Source of the DNA: Streptomyces exfoliatus
GTDB lineage: Bacteria > Actinomycetota > Actinomycetes > Streptomycetales > Streptomycetaceae
Direction of reading: 5' to 3'
Length of the DNA stretch: 64,000 nucleotides
NCBI RefSeq assembly: GCF_000725545.1
Contig: NZ_JNZP01000002.1
Coordinates: forward strand, 62,001-126,000
Of this stretch, positions 41,033 through 49,484 are shown in pieces. Positions within the stretch are counted from its first letter, which is position 1; each line of letters starts with the position of its first letter. Made by a program: the position numbers and the translations under genes. Under the pieces are notes generated by a model, which was not told the DNA's origin, ran no database searches, and was given only the letters and a program-made list of their open reading frames with translations.

Positions 41033-42141
41033 GCCCCTCCCCGCACGCGCGGACGACGCGTGACTACCCGATCCAGCGGTGGGTGTTCGAGGACGCCGCA
41101 GGACGCTTCGACATCGACCTCGGCGACAGCAACATGCTCCCCGGGCGTCTCGACTCCCTCAAGGTGCCGGCCGGCCTCGAACTGGACTACGGACACGACC
41201 GGGGCCTCGGCGCCCTGCGCGAGGCGGTCGCCGGCCTGTACGGCGGCTCGGCCGAATCGGTGCTCATCACCCAGGGCGCCCAGCAGGCGCTCTACCTCGT
41301 GTACGCGGCGCTGCTGACCCCCGGGTCGCGGGTGATCGCCTTCCGGCCGGGCTGGCAGCAGTCCTGGGACGTGCCGCCCGAGCTGGGCGCCCGGGTCGAC
41401 CTCGTCGGATTCCGCCCGGACCTCAGCTTCGACGTCGAGGCCGCCGAGGCGGTGGCCGGGCCGGACGTGCGGCTGATCGTCGCCAACAGCCCGTGCAACC
41501 CGACCGGCCGGCGCATCGGGGAGGACGACCTGCGCGGTCTGGTCGCCCTCGCGGCGCGCACCGGAGCCCATCTGCTGCTCGACGAGGAGTACGCGCTCGA
41601 CCTCTCGCGCTCGGCGGCCGTCGGCAGCGACCGGGTGATCTCGGTGTCCAGCCTGTCCAAGGTGTACGGCTTTCCCGGGCTGCGGGTCGGCTGGCTCTAC
41701 GGTCCGCCGGCCGTCGTGGAGAGCTGCGCACGGCGCAAGTTCCTGTCCACCATCTCCAACTCGGTGCTGTGCGAGACCCTGGCCTGCGACGTCCTGGCCC
41801 ACCGCGAGGACCATCTGCGCACGTACCACGAGGTCACCCAAGCCGGGCTCACCCTCGTACGGGACTTCGCCCGGCGCAACGCGGACGCGGTGACCCTCGT
41901 GGAGCCCGAGGGCACCCCCTTCGCCTGGCTCTGGCTCACCACGGGGGAGGAACCCCTCGCGATGTGCCGCAGAGCACTGGACCTGGGCGTCCTGCTGATG
42001 CCCGGCGAGACCCTCGGAGCCAGTGACGGCTTCCGGATCTGCTTCGCGCGGTCCCCCGAGGCGGTGGCCGAAGGCCTGAGCCGCGTGGAGCGGGTCCTCA
42101 GACCCTCCACTCCCCCGACCGGCCCCGCCCCGGTCCGCTGA
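41029..42141 (+). CDS. Class I/II PLP-dependent aminotransferase
   Basis: A 370-residue fold-type I enzyme. Visible are ITQGAQQALYLVYAALL (cofactor phosphate loop), ANSPCNPTGRRI (the NPTG motif), LLLDEEYALDLS (the Asp that contacts the pyridine nitrogen; here an Asp-Glu-Glu run), the Schiff-base lysine K211 in SVSSLSKVYGFPGLRVGW, and GFRICFARSP with the carboxylate-binding Arg. Relatives transaminate or perform beta/gamma elimination and cyclisation of hydroxylated amino acids (capreomycidine-synthase-like proteins). The GTG at 41029 overlaps the DapF-like stop, so the two products are made together and probably act on the same compound. Confidence 0.9.
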   Translation: MSPSPHARTTRDYPIQRWVFEDAAGRFDIDLGDSNMLPGRLDSLKVPAGLELDYGHDRGLGALREAVAGLYGGSAESVLITQGAQQALYLVYAALLTPGSRVIAFRPGWQQSWDVPPELGARVDLVGFRPDLSFDVEAAEAVAGPDVRLIVANSPCNPTGRRIGEDDLRGLVALAARTGAHLLLDEEYALDLSRSAAVGSDRVISVSSLSKVYGFPGLRVGWLYGPPAVVESCARRKFLSTISNSVLCETLACDVLAHREDHLRTYHEVTQAGLTLVRDFARRNADAVTLVEPEGTPFAWLWLTTGEEPLAMCRRALDLGVLLMPGETLGASDGFRICFARSPEAVAEGLSRVERVLRPSTPPTGPAPVR

Positions 42142-42350
42142 CCCGCCGGGGCTCCGGCCCCTGGCCCCGTCCCCCGCCACGGGGGCCGCCGCCCCGGCCC
42201 GTCAGGACCTCGAGTTCCTCAATTCCGCGCCCCAGGGCGATGCGCCGCGCTGCCGCCCCCGCCCTGCCGCGTCCTTGACCTGCCTCCGCCCCGCCCTGTC
42301 CTGCTTCGCCATGCCCTGCCCTGCCCTGCCATGCCCCCGAACGGAGTTCT
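42142..42350. other. 209-bp pyrimidine-rich gap before the first NRPS gene
   Basis: This is the largest gap inside the biosynthetic string. The coding-strand sequence is C/T-rich and repetitive (several CCCTG and CCTGC pentamers, for example at 42309-42333), with no open frame. It ends in an ACGGAG ribosome site before GTG 42351. It could hold an internal promoter, but I see no clear one. Confidence 0.5.
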
Positions 42351-45300
42351 GTGACGATGAGCATGCACACTGACGAGTCGAACATCCAACTGTCGTTTGG
42401 CCAGGAACAGTTGTGGTTCCTGGACCAGATGAGCCCCGGTGAGACCACCTACAACGTCCCGGTGGCCTACCGGCTGCGCGGCCCGCTCGACACGGCCGCC
42501 CTGGAAGGCGCGATCAACCTGCTCGTGAAGCGCCACGAGCAGCTCCGGGTCACCTTCCACGCGGCGGACGGTGTCCCCTACCAGGTCGTGTCGCCCGCCG
42601 AGGACCGGCCGCTGCCGCTCCGGGACCTCTCCGAGCTGGGCCCGGAGGAGGCCGAGAGCGCGCTGCGCGAGGCGCTGCAGACCGAGGCGGACACGCCGTT
42701 CGACCTGGCCGCGGGGCCGATCTCCCGGTTCCAGCTGTTCCGGCTGGCCGCCGACCACCACGTGCTCAGCCTCAGCTTCCACCACATCATCACCGACGGC
42801 TGGTCCGGCGGTGTGATCAGCCGGGAGATCTCCGCAGCCTACGACGACCTGGCCGCGGGCCGGGCGCCCTCGCTGCCCGAACTGTCCATCGGCTACGTCG
42901 ACCACATCAAGCGGCAGCGCAAGCAGCGGGCCGACGGCGTCTGGGAGGAGGAGCTGAAGTTCTGGGAGGAGCGGCTGGCCGGCCTCGAAGCGCTCGAACT
43001 GCCCGCCGACCGGCTCCGGCCGCCGGAGCCCACGCAGAACGGCGAGACCTTCGTGGTCGACTTCCCCGTCGAACTGCTCACCAAGGCGCGGGCCTTGGCG
43101 CACGAGCAGGGCGCCTCCCTGTACATGGTGGTGGCCGCGGCCCTGAACGTCGTGCTGAGTCGGTACAGCGGCCAGGACGACATCGCCCTCGGGGTGCCCA
43201 TGCTCGGCCGCACCGACCCCGAACTCGAGGACGTCGTCGGCCTGTTCATCAACATGACGGTGCTGCGGTGCGACCTGTCGGGCGGTGTCACGTTCACCGA
43301 GCTCCTCGAGCGGATCGCCGACGCGAACCTGGACATGTACGACAACCAGGACGTACCGTTCGACCACGTCGTCGACCGCGTGCAGACGACCCGGGACGCG
43401 GGACGCAACCCGCTCTTCCAGATCGCCTGCCAGCTCCTCGGCGAGGCCAGCACCGGCGACGCCCTCGAACTGAGCGGCCTGTCATCCGAGTCGATCACGC
43501 TGGCCACCTCGCGCTCGCGGTTCGACCTGTCCTTCAGCTTCATCGAGGGCGCCGAACGCCTGCGTCTCATCGTCGAGTTCGCCACCGACCTCTACGACCG
43601 CTGGCGCGTCGAGGCGATGATCGACCACTTCCGCACGGTGCTCGACGCCGCCGCGGACGCCCCGGAGACCCCGGTCTCCGCGCTGCCGATGCTCTCCGAG
43701 GCCGAGCGCGCCGAGCTCCTGGAGGTGGGACGCGGCGCCGACTTCGACTACACCACGGAGCCGGTGCACGCGACGATCGCCCGGATCGCCGAGGAGAACC
43801 CCGACCTGGTCGCGGCGGTCTGCCGCGGCGTGGAGATGACGTACGGCGAGCTGATGCGCCGGGCCGGCAAGCTCGCCCGGTACATCCGTTCCCGCGGGGT
43901 GCGCCAGGAGGAGGTCGTGGCCATCGCCATGGACCGCGACCTGGACGCGCTGGTCGCGATCCTGGGTGTCATGGTCTCCGGGGCCGCCTACACCATCATC
44001 GACCCCTCGCACCCCAACGCCCGCCTCGACCACATGTTGCGGGACACCAAGAGCCCGCTGGTCATCACCCGGGCCGCCTCGCTCGGCGACCTGCCGGAGT
44101 CGTGCGGCTGGGAGACCGTCCGGATCGACGCCGACTGGGACGTCATCGAGGCCCAGCCGGACGACGAGCCGCTCGAGGAGTGGGCGCAGCCCGCCTCCCT
44201 GGTCTACGTCCTCTACACCTCCGGTTCCACCGGGCGGCCCAAGGGCGTGATGATCGAGCAGCGCGGCCTGCGCATGTTCATCGAGGCGTACCGGCGCAGC
44301 TTCGGCGAGTGGAACACCGAGGACCGGCTCCTGCAGTTGCCCGCGCTGACCTTCGACATGTCCCAGGGCGAGATCTTCGCGGGTCTGATCAGCGGCTCGG
44401 CGCTCGTGCTCGTGGCTCCGGAGGACGCCTCGTCGCCGGAGGCCCTGGGGGCCCTGATGCGTGACCAGCGGGTGACCTACGCGGGGCTGTCCCCGGCGAT
44501 CCTCTCCGTGGTCGAGGCGGGGCCGTACCCGGATCTGAAGTACATCATGGGCGGGGCGGAGGCGCTGCCGGCCGATCTGGTCAACAAGTGGAACCTGCCG
44601 GGCCGGAAGTTCGTGAACCTCTACGGCCCCACCGAGGCGTCGGTGGCGACCACCGAGTACCTGTGCGAGCACAAGGAGTGGCAGTCCTCGCCGCCCATCG
44701 GCCGCCCCGAGTTCAGCCGGCTGCACTACGTGGTGGACAAGGAGTTCAACCTGGTGCCGGTCGGCGTGCCGGGCGAGCTGCTGATCGGCGGCGACGACGG
44801 CCTCGCGCGCGGCTACCTCAACCTGCCGGAGCTGACGGAGGAGAAGTTCGTCCCCGACCCGATCCTGGGCAAGGGCCGGGTCTACCGCACCGGCGACCTG
44901 GTGCGCTGGACCCGTGATCTCCAGATCGACTTCATCGGGCGGCTCGACAACCAGGTGAAGCTGCGCGGGCTGCGGATCGAGCTCGGTGAGATCGAGTCCG
45001 GCCTGCTGACGCACCCGAAGGTCCGGATGGCCCTGGTGCTGCTGCGCGAGGACTACGGGGAGAAGCAGCTCGTCGCGTACTACACGGTGCTCGGTGACGT
45101 CTCGCCGACGGTGGCGGAGCTCCGTGAGCACCTGGGCGCGACGATGCCCGAGTACATGGTGCCGACCGGGTGGGTGGAGCTGGCGGAGTTCCCGCTGACC
45201 CCGGCCCGCAAGATCGATCGCACCAAGCTGCCGGCTCCGGTGTCCGGTTCGGGCGACGGGACGGCGAGCTTCGTCGCCCCGGTGACGGCGACCGAGGAGA

Positions 45301-45530
45301 AGGTGGCCGAGGTGTTCGGCACCGTTCTGTCCGTGACGCAGGTCAGCGCGGACAGCAACTTCTTCGAGCTGGGCGGCAATTCGCTGCAGGCGATGCGGGT
45401 GGTGAGCCGGCTCAACAAGCACTTCGGGGTGAAGGTCAACGTCCGGCTCCTGTACGGCGGTGCCTCGGTCGCCACGGTCGCCACGGCCATCGACACGCTG
45501 GTGGAGTCGAAGGCGGGTACGCGTGCTTGA
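42351..45530 (+). CDS. Nonribosomal peptide synthetase, condensation-adenylation-thiolation (C-A-T)
   Basis: A 1059-residue single module. The C domain (about residues 10-440) has an intact HHIITDG active site near 143 and FGQEQLWFLDQM at the front, which resembles LCL-type domains. The A domain (about 465-960) has YTSGSTGRPKG, FDMSQGEIF, LYGPTEASV and the A10 lysine in ARKIDR. The ten specificity positions I read by alignment to GrsA are D-M-G-G-I-G-L-V-A-K, which I do not recognise. The T domain carries LGGNSLQ with the pantetheinyl Ser near 1010. There is no epimerisation or TE domain and no MbtH gene in the locus. Starts at 42351 (GTG) and 42357 (ATG) are both possible. Confidence 0.95.
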   Translation: MTMSMHTDESNIQLSFGQEQLWFLDQMSPGETTYNVPVAYRLRGPLDTAALEGAINLLVKRHEQLRVTFHAADGVPYQVVSPAEDRPLPLRDLSELGPEEAESALREALQTEADTPFDLAAGPISRFQLFRLAADHHVLSLSFHHIITDGWSGGVISREISAAYDDLAAGRAPSLPELSIGYVDHIKRQRKQRADGVWEEELKFWEERLAGLEALELPADRLRPPEPTQNGETFVVDFPVELLTKARALAHEQGASLYMVVAAALNVVLSRYSGQDDIALGVPMLGRTDPELEDVVGLFINMTVLRCDLSGGVTFTELLERIADANLDMYDNQDVPFDHVVDRVQTTRDAGRNPLFQIACQLLGEASTGDALELSGLSSESITLATSRSRFDLSFSFIEGAERLRLIVEFATDLYDRWRVEAMIDHFRTVLDAAADAPETPVSALPMLSEAERAELLEVGRGADFDYTTEPVHATIARIAEENPDLVAAVCRGVEMTYGELMRRAGKLARYIRSRGVRQEEVVAIAMDRDLDALVAILGVMVSGAAYTIIDPSHPNARLDHMLRDTKSPLVITRAASLGDLPESCGWETVRIDADWDVIEAQPDDEPLEEWAQPASLVYVLYTSGSTGRPKGVMIEQRGLRMFIEAYRRSFGEWNTEDRLLQLPALTFDMSQGEIFAGLISGSALVLVAPEDASSPEALGALMRDQRVTYAGLSPAILSVVEAGPYPDLKYIMGGAEALPADLVNKWNLPGRKFVNLYGPTEASVATTEYLCEHKEWQSSPPIGRPEFSRLHYVVDKEFNLVPVGVPGELLIGGDDGLARGYLNLPELTEEKFVPDPILGKGRVYRTGDLVRWTRDLQIDFIGRLDNQVKLRGLRIELGEIESGLLTHPKVRMALVLLREDYGEKQLVAYYTVLGDVSPTVAELREHLGATMPEYMVPTGWVELAEFPLTPARKIDRTKLPAPVSGSGDGTASFVAPVTATEEKVAEVFGTVLSVTQVSADSNFFELGGNSLQAMRVVSRLNKHFGVKVNVRLLYGGASVATVATAIDTLVESKAGTRA

Positions 45531-47016
45531 CGCCCCACGGGTCTCGATCCCGTCCCCGTCGCCGCCCGTGCCGCCGGCGCCCGCAGTACCCGCGCCGGCG
45601 CCCCTGCCCGCGCCGCAGAACGGCTCCGGCTCCGGCTCCGCGCAGGCGGTGCTGCTTCGCCGGGGGATGGAGCTGCTGAACGGGACCGACCCCGAGCTGG
45701 CGCTGTTCCTCGACCGGGAGGTGGAGCGGCAGGCCATGACCCTCGCCATGGTGGCGTCCGCCAGCGCCGCGGGCCCCGCGGTGCTGGCCGCGGGCGGCGC
45801 CGCCCTGTCGAACGTGACGGCCGAGGGCTATCCGGGGGCTCGCTACCACCCCGGTGCGGAGCGGTTCGACGGTGTGGAGCGACTCGCCGTCGACCGGGCC
45901 AAGCGTGCCTTCGGCGCCCGTTACGCCAATGTGCAGCCGCATTCCTGCTCCTCGGCCAACCAGGCGGTGCTGGCCGCGCTGCTGCCCCCGGGCGGTGTTC
46001 TGCTCGCCCTGGACCTGGACTCCGGCGGGCATCTCACGCACGGGTCCGCCGCGTCGGTGACCGGTCACCACTACCGGGCGGTGCACTACGGCCTGGACGA
46101 CCAGGGGTTCATCGACTACGACCAGGTGGCCGAGCTGGCCCTCGCTCACCGTCCCAAGGTGCTCATCGCCGGGGCCAGCGCCTATCCGCGGATCCTGGAC
46201 TTCGCCCGGTTCCGCGCCATCGCGGACTCCGTCGGGGCGTATCTGGTGGCCGACATCTCGCACATCGCCGGTCTGGTGGCCGCCGGGGAGCACCCCAGCC
46301 CCATCGATCTGGCGCACGTCACGACCACCAGTACGTACAAGCAGCTGGGCGGGCCGCGCGGGGGGCTGATCCTGATCGGGGAGGAGCACCTGACTCCCGG
46401 CCCGGACGCCCGCCGCACCCCGCTCTCCCGGCTGATGCAGCGCGCGGTGTTCCCGCAGTCCCAGGGCACGCCGAGCCCTGCGTCGGTCGCCGCGAAGGCC
46501 CACGCGCTCAAGCTGGTGGCGGAGCCGGCGTTCGGGGACACGATGCGGCTGGTCCGTGCGGACGCCGCGGCGCTCTCCGACGCCCTGGGCGAGGCCGGAT
46601 ACCGGATCCTGACCGGCGGTACCGAGAACCACATGGTGCTCCTGGACATGCTCGACCGCGGCATGACCGGTGTGGTCGCCGAGCGCGCCCTGGAGGAGTG
46701 CGGGATCCTCACGAACCGCAACCGCATCCCGAAGGACACCAAGGCGCCGCTCGTCGCCAGCGGTCTGCGTCTGGGCACGAACGTGCTGGCGCAGCGGGGC
46801 ATGGGGCCGGATCAGATGCGGGTCTGCGCCGCTCTGCTCCACGACGTGCTCAGCGCGACGACCGTGCTCGGTGACACCGAGTTCCGCACCGACCCCGTGG
46901 TGCGCGACCGGGTGACGGCCGAGGTGGCCGCGCTGTGCCGCACCCACCCGCTGCCCTTCGGGGCCGGCGTCGGCGCCGCCGATGTCTCCGACCGCGAGCC
47001 AGGAGAGAGGTCTTGA
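45523..47016 (+). CDS. Serine hydroxymethyltransferase homologue embedded between NRPS genes
   Basis: A 497-residue fold-type I PLP enzyme. Residues 1-45 or so are a Pro/Ala linker; the core has LSNVTAEGYPGARYHPG, VQPHSCSSANQAVLAALL, VADISHIAGLVAAGEHPSP, and the Schiff-base lysine K273 in TTTSTYKQLGGPRGG. Housekeeping SHMT reads TTTTHKTLRGPR, so this copy has diverged around the lysine, and its N-terminal dimer region also differs. Relatives in secondary metabolism make alpha-methylserine or do aldol additions with glycine. Its GTG start overlaps the NRPS1 stop, and its stop overlaps the NRPS2 TTG start. It probably supplies a residue for one of the two modules (inference). Confidence 0.9.
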   Translation: MLDAPRVSIPSPSPPVPPAPAVPAPAPLPAPQNGSGSGSAQAVLLRRGMELLNGTDPELALFLDREVERQAMTLAMVASASAAGPAVLAAGGAALSNVTAEGYPGARYHPGAERFDGVERLAVDRAKRAFGARYANVQPHSCSSANQAVLAALLPPGGVLLALDLDSGGHLTHGSAASVTGHHYRAVHYGLDDQGFIDYDQVAELALAHRPKVLIAGASAYPRILDFARFRAIADSVGAYLVADISHIAGLVAAGEHPSPIDLAHVTTTSTYKQLGGPRGGLILIGEEHLTPGPDARRTPLSRLMQRAVFPQSQGTPSPASVAAKAHALKLVAEPAFGDTMRLVRADAAALSDALGEAGYRILTGGTENHMVLLDMLDRGMTGVVAERALEECGILTNRNRIPKDTKAPLVASGLRLGTNVLAQRGMGPDQMRVCAALLHDVLSATTVLGDTEFRTDPVVRDRVTAEVAALCRTHPLPFGAGVGAADVSDREPGERS

Positions 47017-49484
47017 GCCGGAACCCGGATTCCATGACGACTTCCGCACCGGACGCCGTACCCGCGCCCGTGACGGCGGGTGCCTCGGCTCCCGTGCCGT
47101 CGCCGCCCGTGCTGCTGCCGATCGATCGTCCACGCCTGCCCGGGGCCGCTCCAGAGCGGACGGGCTCCGCCCGGCTGCCGCTCGGTCCCTCGGCCGGGTC
47201 GGCCCCGGAGGGAATCCTCCTGGCGGGCTTCACCGCCCTGCTCCACCGCTGGAGCGGTCAGGCCGACTTCGGCTTCCTCGTGACGACACCCGGTGTCGGT
47301 ACGGCGGTCCGCCTGAGCCGTACCGTCACCGGCACGGAGACGGTGGCCGGGCTCGCCGCCGGCTCGGCCCCCGTCGGGACGGCGGAGGCCGGGCCGGCGG
47401 GTCGGGACGAGTTCGAGCTGGTCCTGCACCCGCCGGGCGAGGAGGACGACGGCCTGCCGAGCGCGGAGCTGCGGTACGCCCCCGAACTCTTCGACCGGGC
47501 CACCGTGGTCCGGCTGCTCGACTCCTACCGCACGCTCCTGGAGGACGCGCTCGCGGACCCGGAGCGGCCGGTGTCGCGGCTGCGGCTGCTCCCCGAGGAC
47601 GAGCTGCGCCGGATGCTCGTCGAGTGGAACGACACCGCGGCGGACCTTCCGCACGACGTCTGTCTGCACACCGCGTTCGAGGCCCGCGCCGCCGGGGCCC
47701 CGGACGCCCTCGCCCTGGTGGGCGGTGACCGGAGCTGGACGTACCGCGAGGTGAACGAGGCGGCGAACCGTCTCGCCCACCATCTGCGGGGCCTCGGGGT
47801 CGGCCCCGACCGGCGGGTCGGCATCTGCCTGGACCGCTGCGCCGAGCTGCTCGTCGCCGTCCTCGGGGTGCTCAAGGCGGGCGGCGCCTACGTGCCGCTC
47901 GACCCCGACTACCCCCGGCAGCGCCTCGCCACGATGGTGGCCGGCACGTCCTGCGCGGTGGTCGTCAGCCGGAGCGGTCCCGCCGACAGCCTGCCTCCCG
48001 CGGGCACGGGGCCCGACACCCCGGTGGTGCTCCTCGACCGGGCAGAGGAGCTCCTCGCCGGGCTCCCCACCCACGATCCGGAGGGCGGCGCCACCCCCGA
48101 CGACCTCGCGTACATCATCCACACGTCCGGGTCGACCGGCGCCCCGAAGCCGATCGCCCTGCGGCACCGCGGGGTGATGAACAACATCGCCGACCTCAAC
48201 TCCCGCTTCGGCGTGGGCCCGGGGGACCGGGTCCTGGCCCTGTCGTCGCCCAGCTTCGACATGTCGGTGTACGAGTTCCTCGGGCTCACCGCCGCGGGCG
48301 GAACGGTGATCCTGCCGGAGCCGGAGCGGTCGAAGGATCCGGAGCACTGGGCGGACCTGCTCGCCGCCCACCGGGTCACCGTCTGGAACTCGGCTCCCGC
48401 TCTCCTGGACATGGTCGTCGACCACCTGGACAGCATCGGTGCCCAGCCGCTCGGCGACCTGCGTCTGGCGCTGCTCGGCGGCGACTGGATTCCCGTGTCG
48501 CTGCCCGACCGGGCACGGGCGTTCGCCCCCGCACTGCGCTTCGTCGCCCTGGGCGGAGCGACGGAGTCCTCGATCCACTCGACGATCTTCGAGGTGGTGA
48601 AGACCGACTCCCGCTGGACGAGCATCCCGTACGGACGCCCGATGGCCAACCAGCGCACGTACATCCTCGACGACGGTCTCCAGCCCGTGCCGCCGGGGGT
48701 CCCCGGCGAACTGCACCTTGCGGGGATCGGGCTCGCCCGGGACTATCTCGGCCGGCCCGAACAGACGGCGGAGCGGTTCTTCGAGTGGTCCTGCGGCGAG
48801 GTGTCGGGCGAGCGTCTCTACCGGACGGGCGATGTGGCCCGGTACGGTCCCGACGGGCTGATCGAACTCCTCGGCAGGGCGGACTTCCAGGTCAAACTGC
48901 GCGGTCTGCGGATCGAGCTGGGCGAGATCGAGTCCGTGCTCCGCGCCCATGACACGGTCAGGGAGGCGGTCGTCACCGCGCATCCCGACGGAGCGGGCGA
49001 CCGGCGGCTCGTCGCCCATCTCGTCGCCGAGAGCGGCCGGAACGTGGAGCCCGCAGAGGTCGCCGAGCACGCCGCCCGGGCCCTCCCCGCCTTCATGGTG
49101 CCCGGCACCGTGCTCGTCCTGGACGAGCTGCCCCTGACGCCCAACGGCAAGGTCGATCGCAAGGCGCTCCCGGCGCCGCCCGACGACCTCGGCGAGCCGC
49201 CGGCGAGCGGCACCGCGCCGTCCACGCCGACCGAGAAGGCGGTGGCCGAGGTCTTCGCGGCCGTGCTCGGCACGTCCCGGATCGGGGCGGACAGCGGGTT
49301 CTTCACGCTCGGCGGCAACTCCCTCCAGGCGATGCGCGCGGTCACCCGGCTCAACAAGCACTTCGGGATCCGGGTGAACGTCCGTCTGCTGTACGGCGGT
49401 ACGACGGTCAGCGGCATCGCACGTGTCATCGACGAGCGGCTCGCACCGCCCGCACCCACCCCGAACGGAGCGCCGACCCCGTGA
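47013..49484 (+). CDS. Nonribosomal peptide synthetase with vestigial condensation domain (delta-C)-A-T
   Basis: An 823-residue protein. Residues 60-220 or so match only the last part of a C domain (LLAGFTALLHRWSGQADFGFLV; ELFDRATVVRLLDSYRTLLEDAL); the HHxxxDG region is absent. The A domain follows, with HTSGSTGAPKP, FDMSVYEFLG, LLGGDWIPV, ALGGATESSIHS and NGKVDRK. My ten-position reading is D-M-Y-N-L-G-L-I-H-K, closest to cysteine codes such as DLYNLSLIWK. The T domain has LGGNSLQAM and is very similar to that of NRPS1. TTG 47013 overlaps the SHMT stop and has AGGAGAGAGG upstream; ATG 47034 would be the alternative. It cannot condense on its own. Confidence 0.93.
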   Translation: MSRNPDSMTTSAPDAVPAPVTAGASAPVPSPPVLLPIDRPRLPGAAPERTGSARLPLGPSAGSAPEGILLAGFTALLHRWSGQADFGFLVTTPGVGTAVRLSRTVTGTETVAGLAAGSAPVGTAEAGPAGRDEFELVLHPPGEEDDGLPSAELRYAPELFDRATVVRLLDSYRTLLEDALADPERPVSRLRLLPEDELRRMLVEWNDTAADLPHDVCLHTAFEARAAGAPDALALVGGDRSWTYREVNEAANRLAHHLRGLGVGPDRRVGICLDRCAELLVAVLGVLKAGGAYVPLDPDYPRQRLATMVAGTSCAVVVSRSGPADSLPPAGTGPDTPVVLLDRAEELLAGLPTHDPEGGATPDDLAYIIHTSGSTGAPKPIALRHRGVMNNIADLNSRFGVGPGDRVLALSSPSFDMSVYEFLGLTAAGGTVILPEPERSKDPEHWADLLAAHRVTVWNSAPALLDMVVDHLDSIGAQPLGDLRLALLGGDWIPVSLPDRARAFAPALRFVALGGATESSIHSTIFEVVKTDSRWTSIPYGRPMANQRTYILDDGLQPVPPGVPGELHLAGIGLARDYLGRPEQTAERFFEWSCGEVSGERLYRTGDVARYGPDGLIELLGRADFQVKLRGLRIELGEIESVLRAHDTVREAVVTAHPDGAGDRRLVAHLVAESGRNVEPAEVAEHAARALPAFMVPGTVLVLDELPLTPNGKVDRKALPAPPDDLGEPPASGTAPSTPTEKAVAEVFAAVLGTSRIGADSGFFTLGGNSLQAMRAVTRLNKHFGIRVNVRLLYGGTTVSGIARVIDERLAPPAPTPNGAPTP

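Noticed and set aside
45523..47016. Housekeeping glyA
   Set aside because: The gene overlaps NRPS genes on both sides, has a Pro/Ala-rich extension and a divergent lysine motif, so it is treated as a pathway gene.
46812..49361. 849-codon open frame on the minus strand
   Set aside because: It is antisense to NRPS2 and its translation is low-complexity His/Arg/Glu-rich with no domain.
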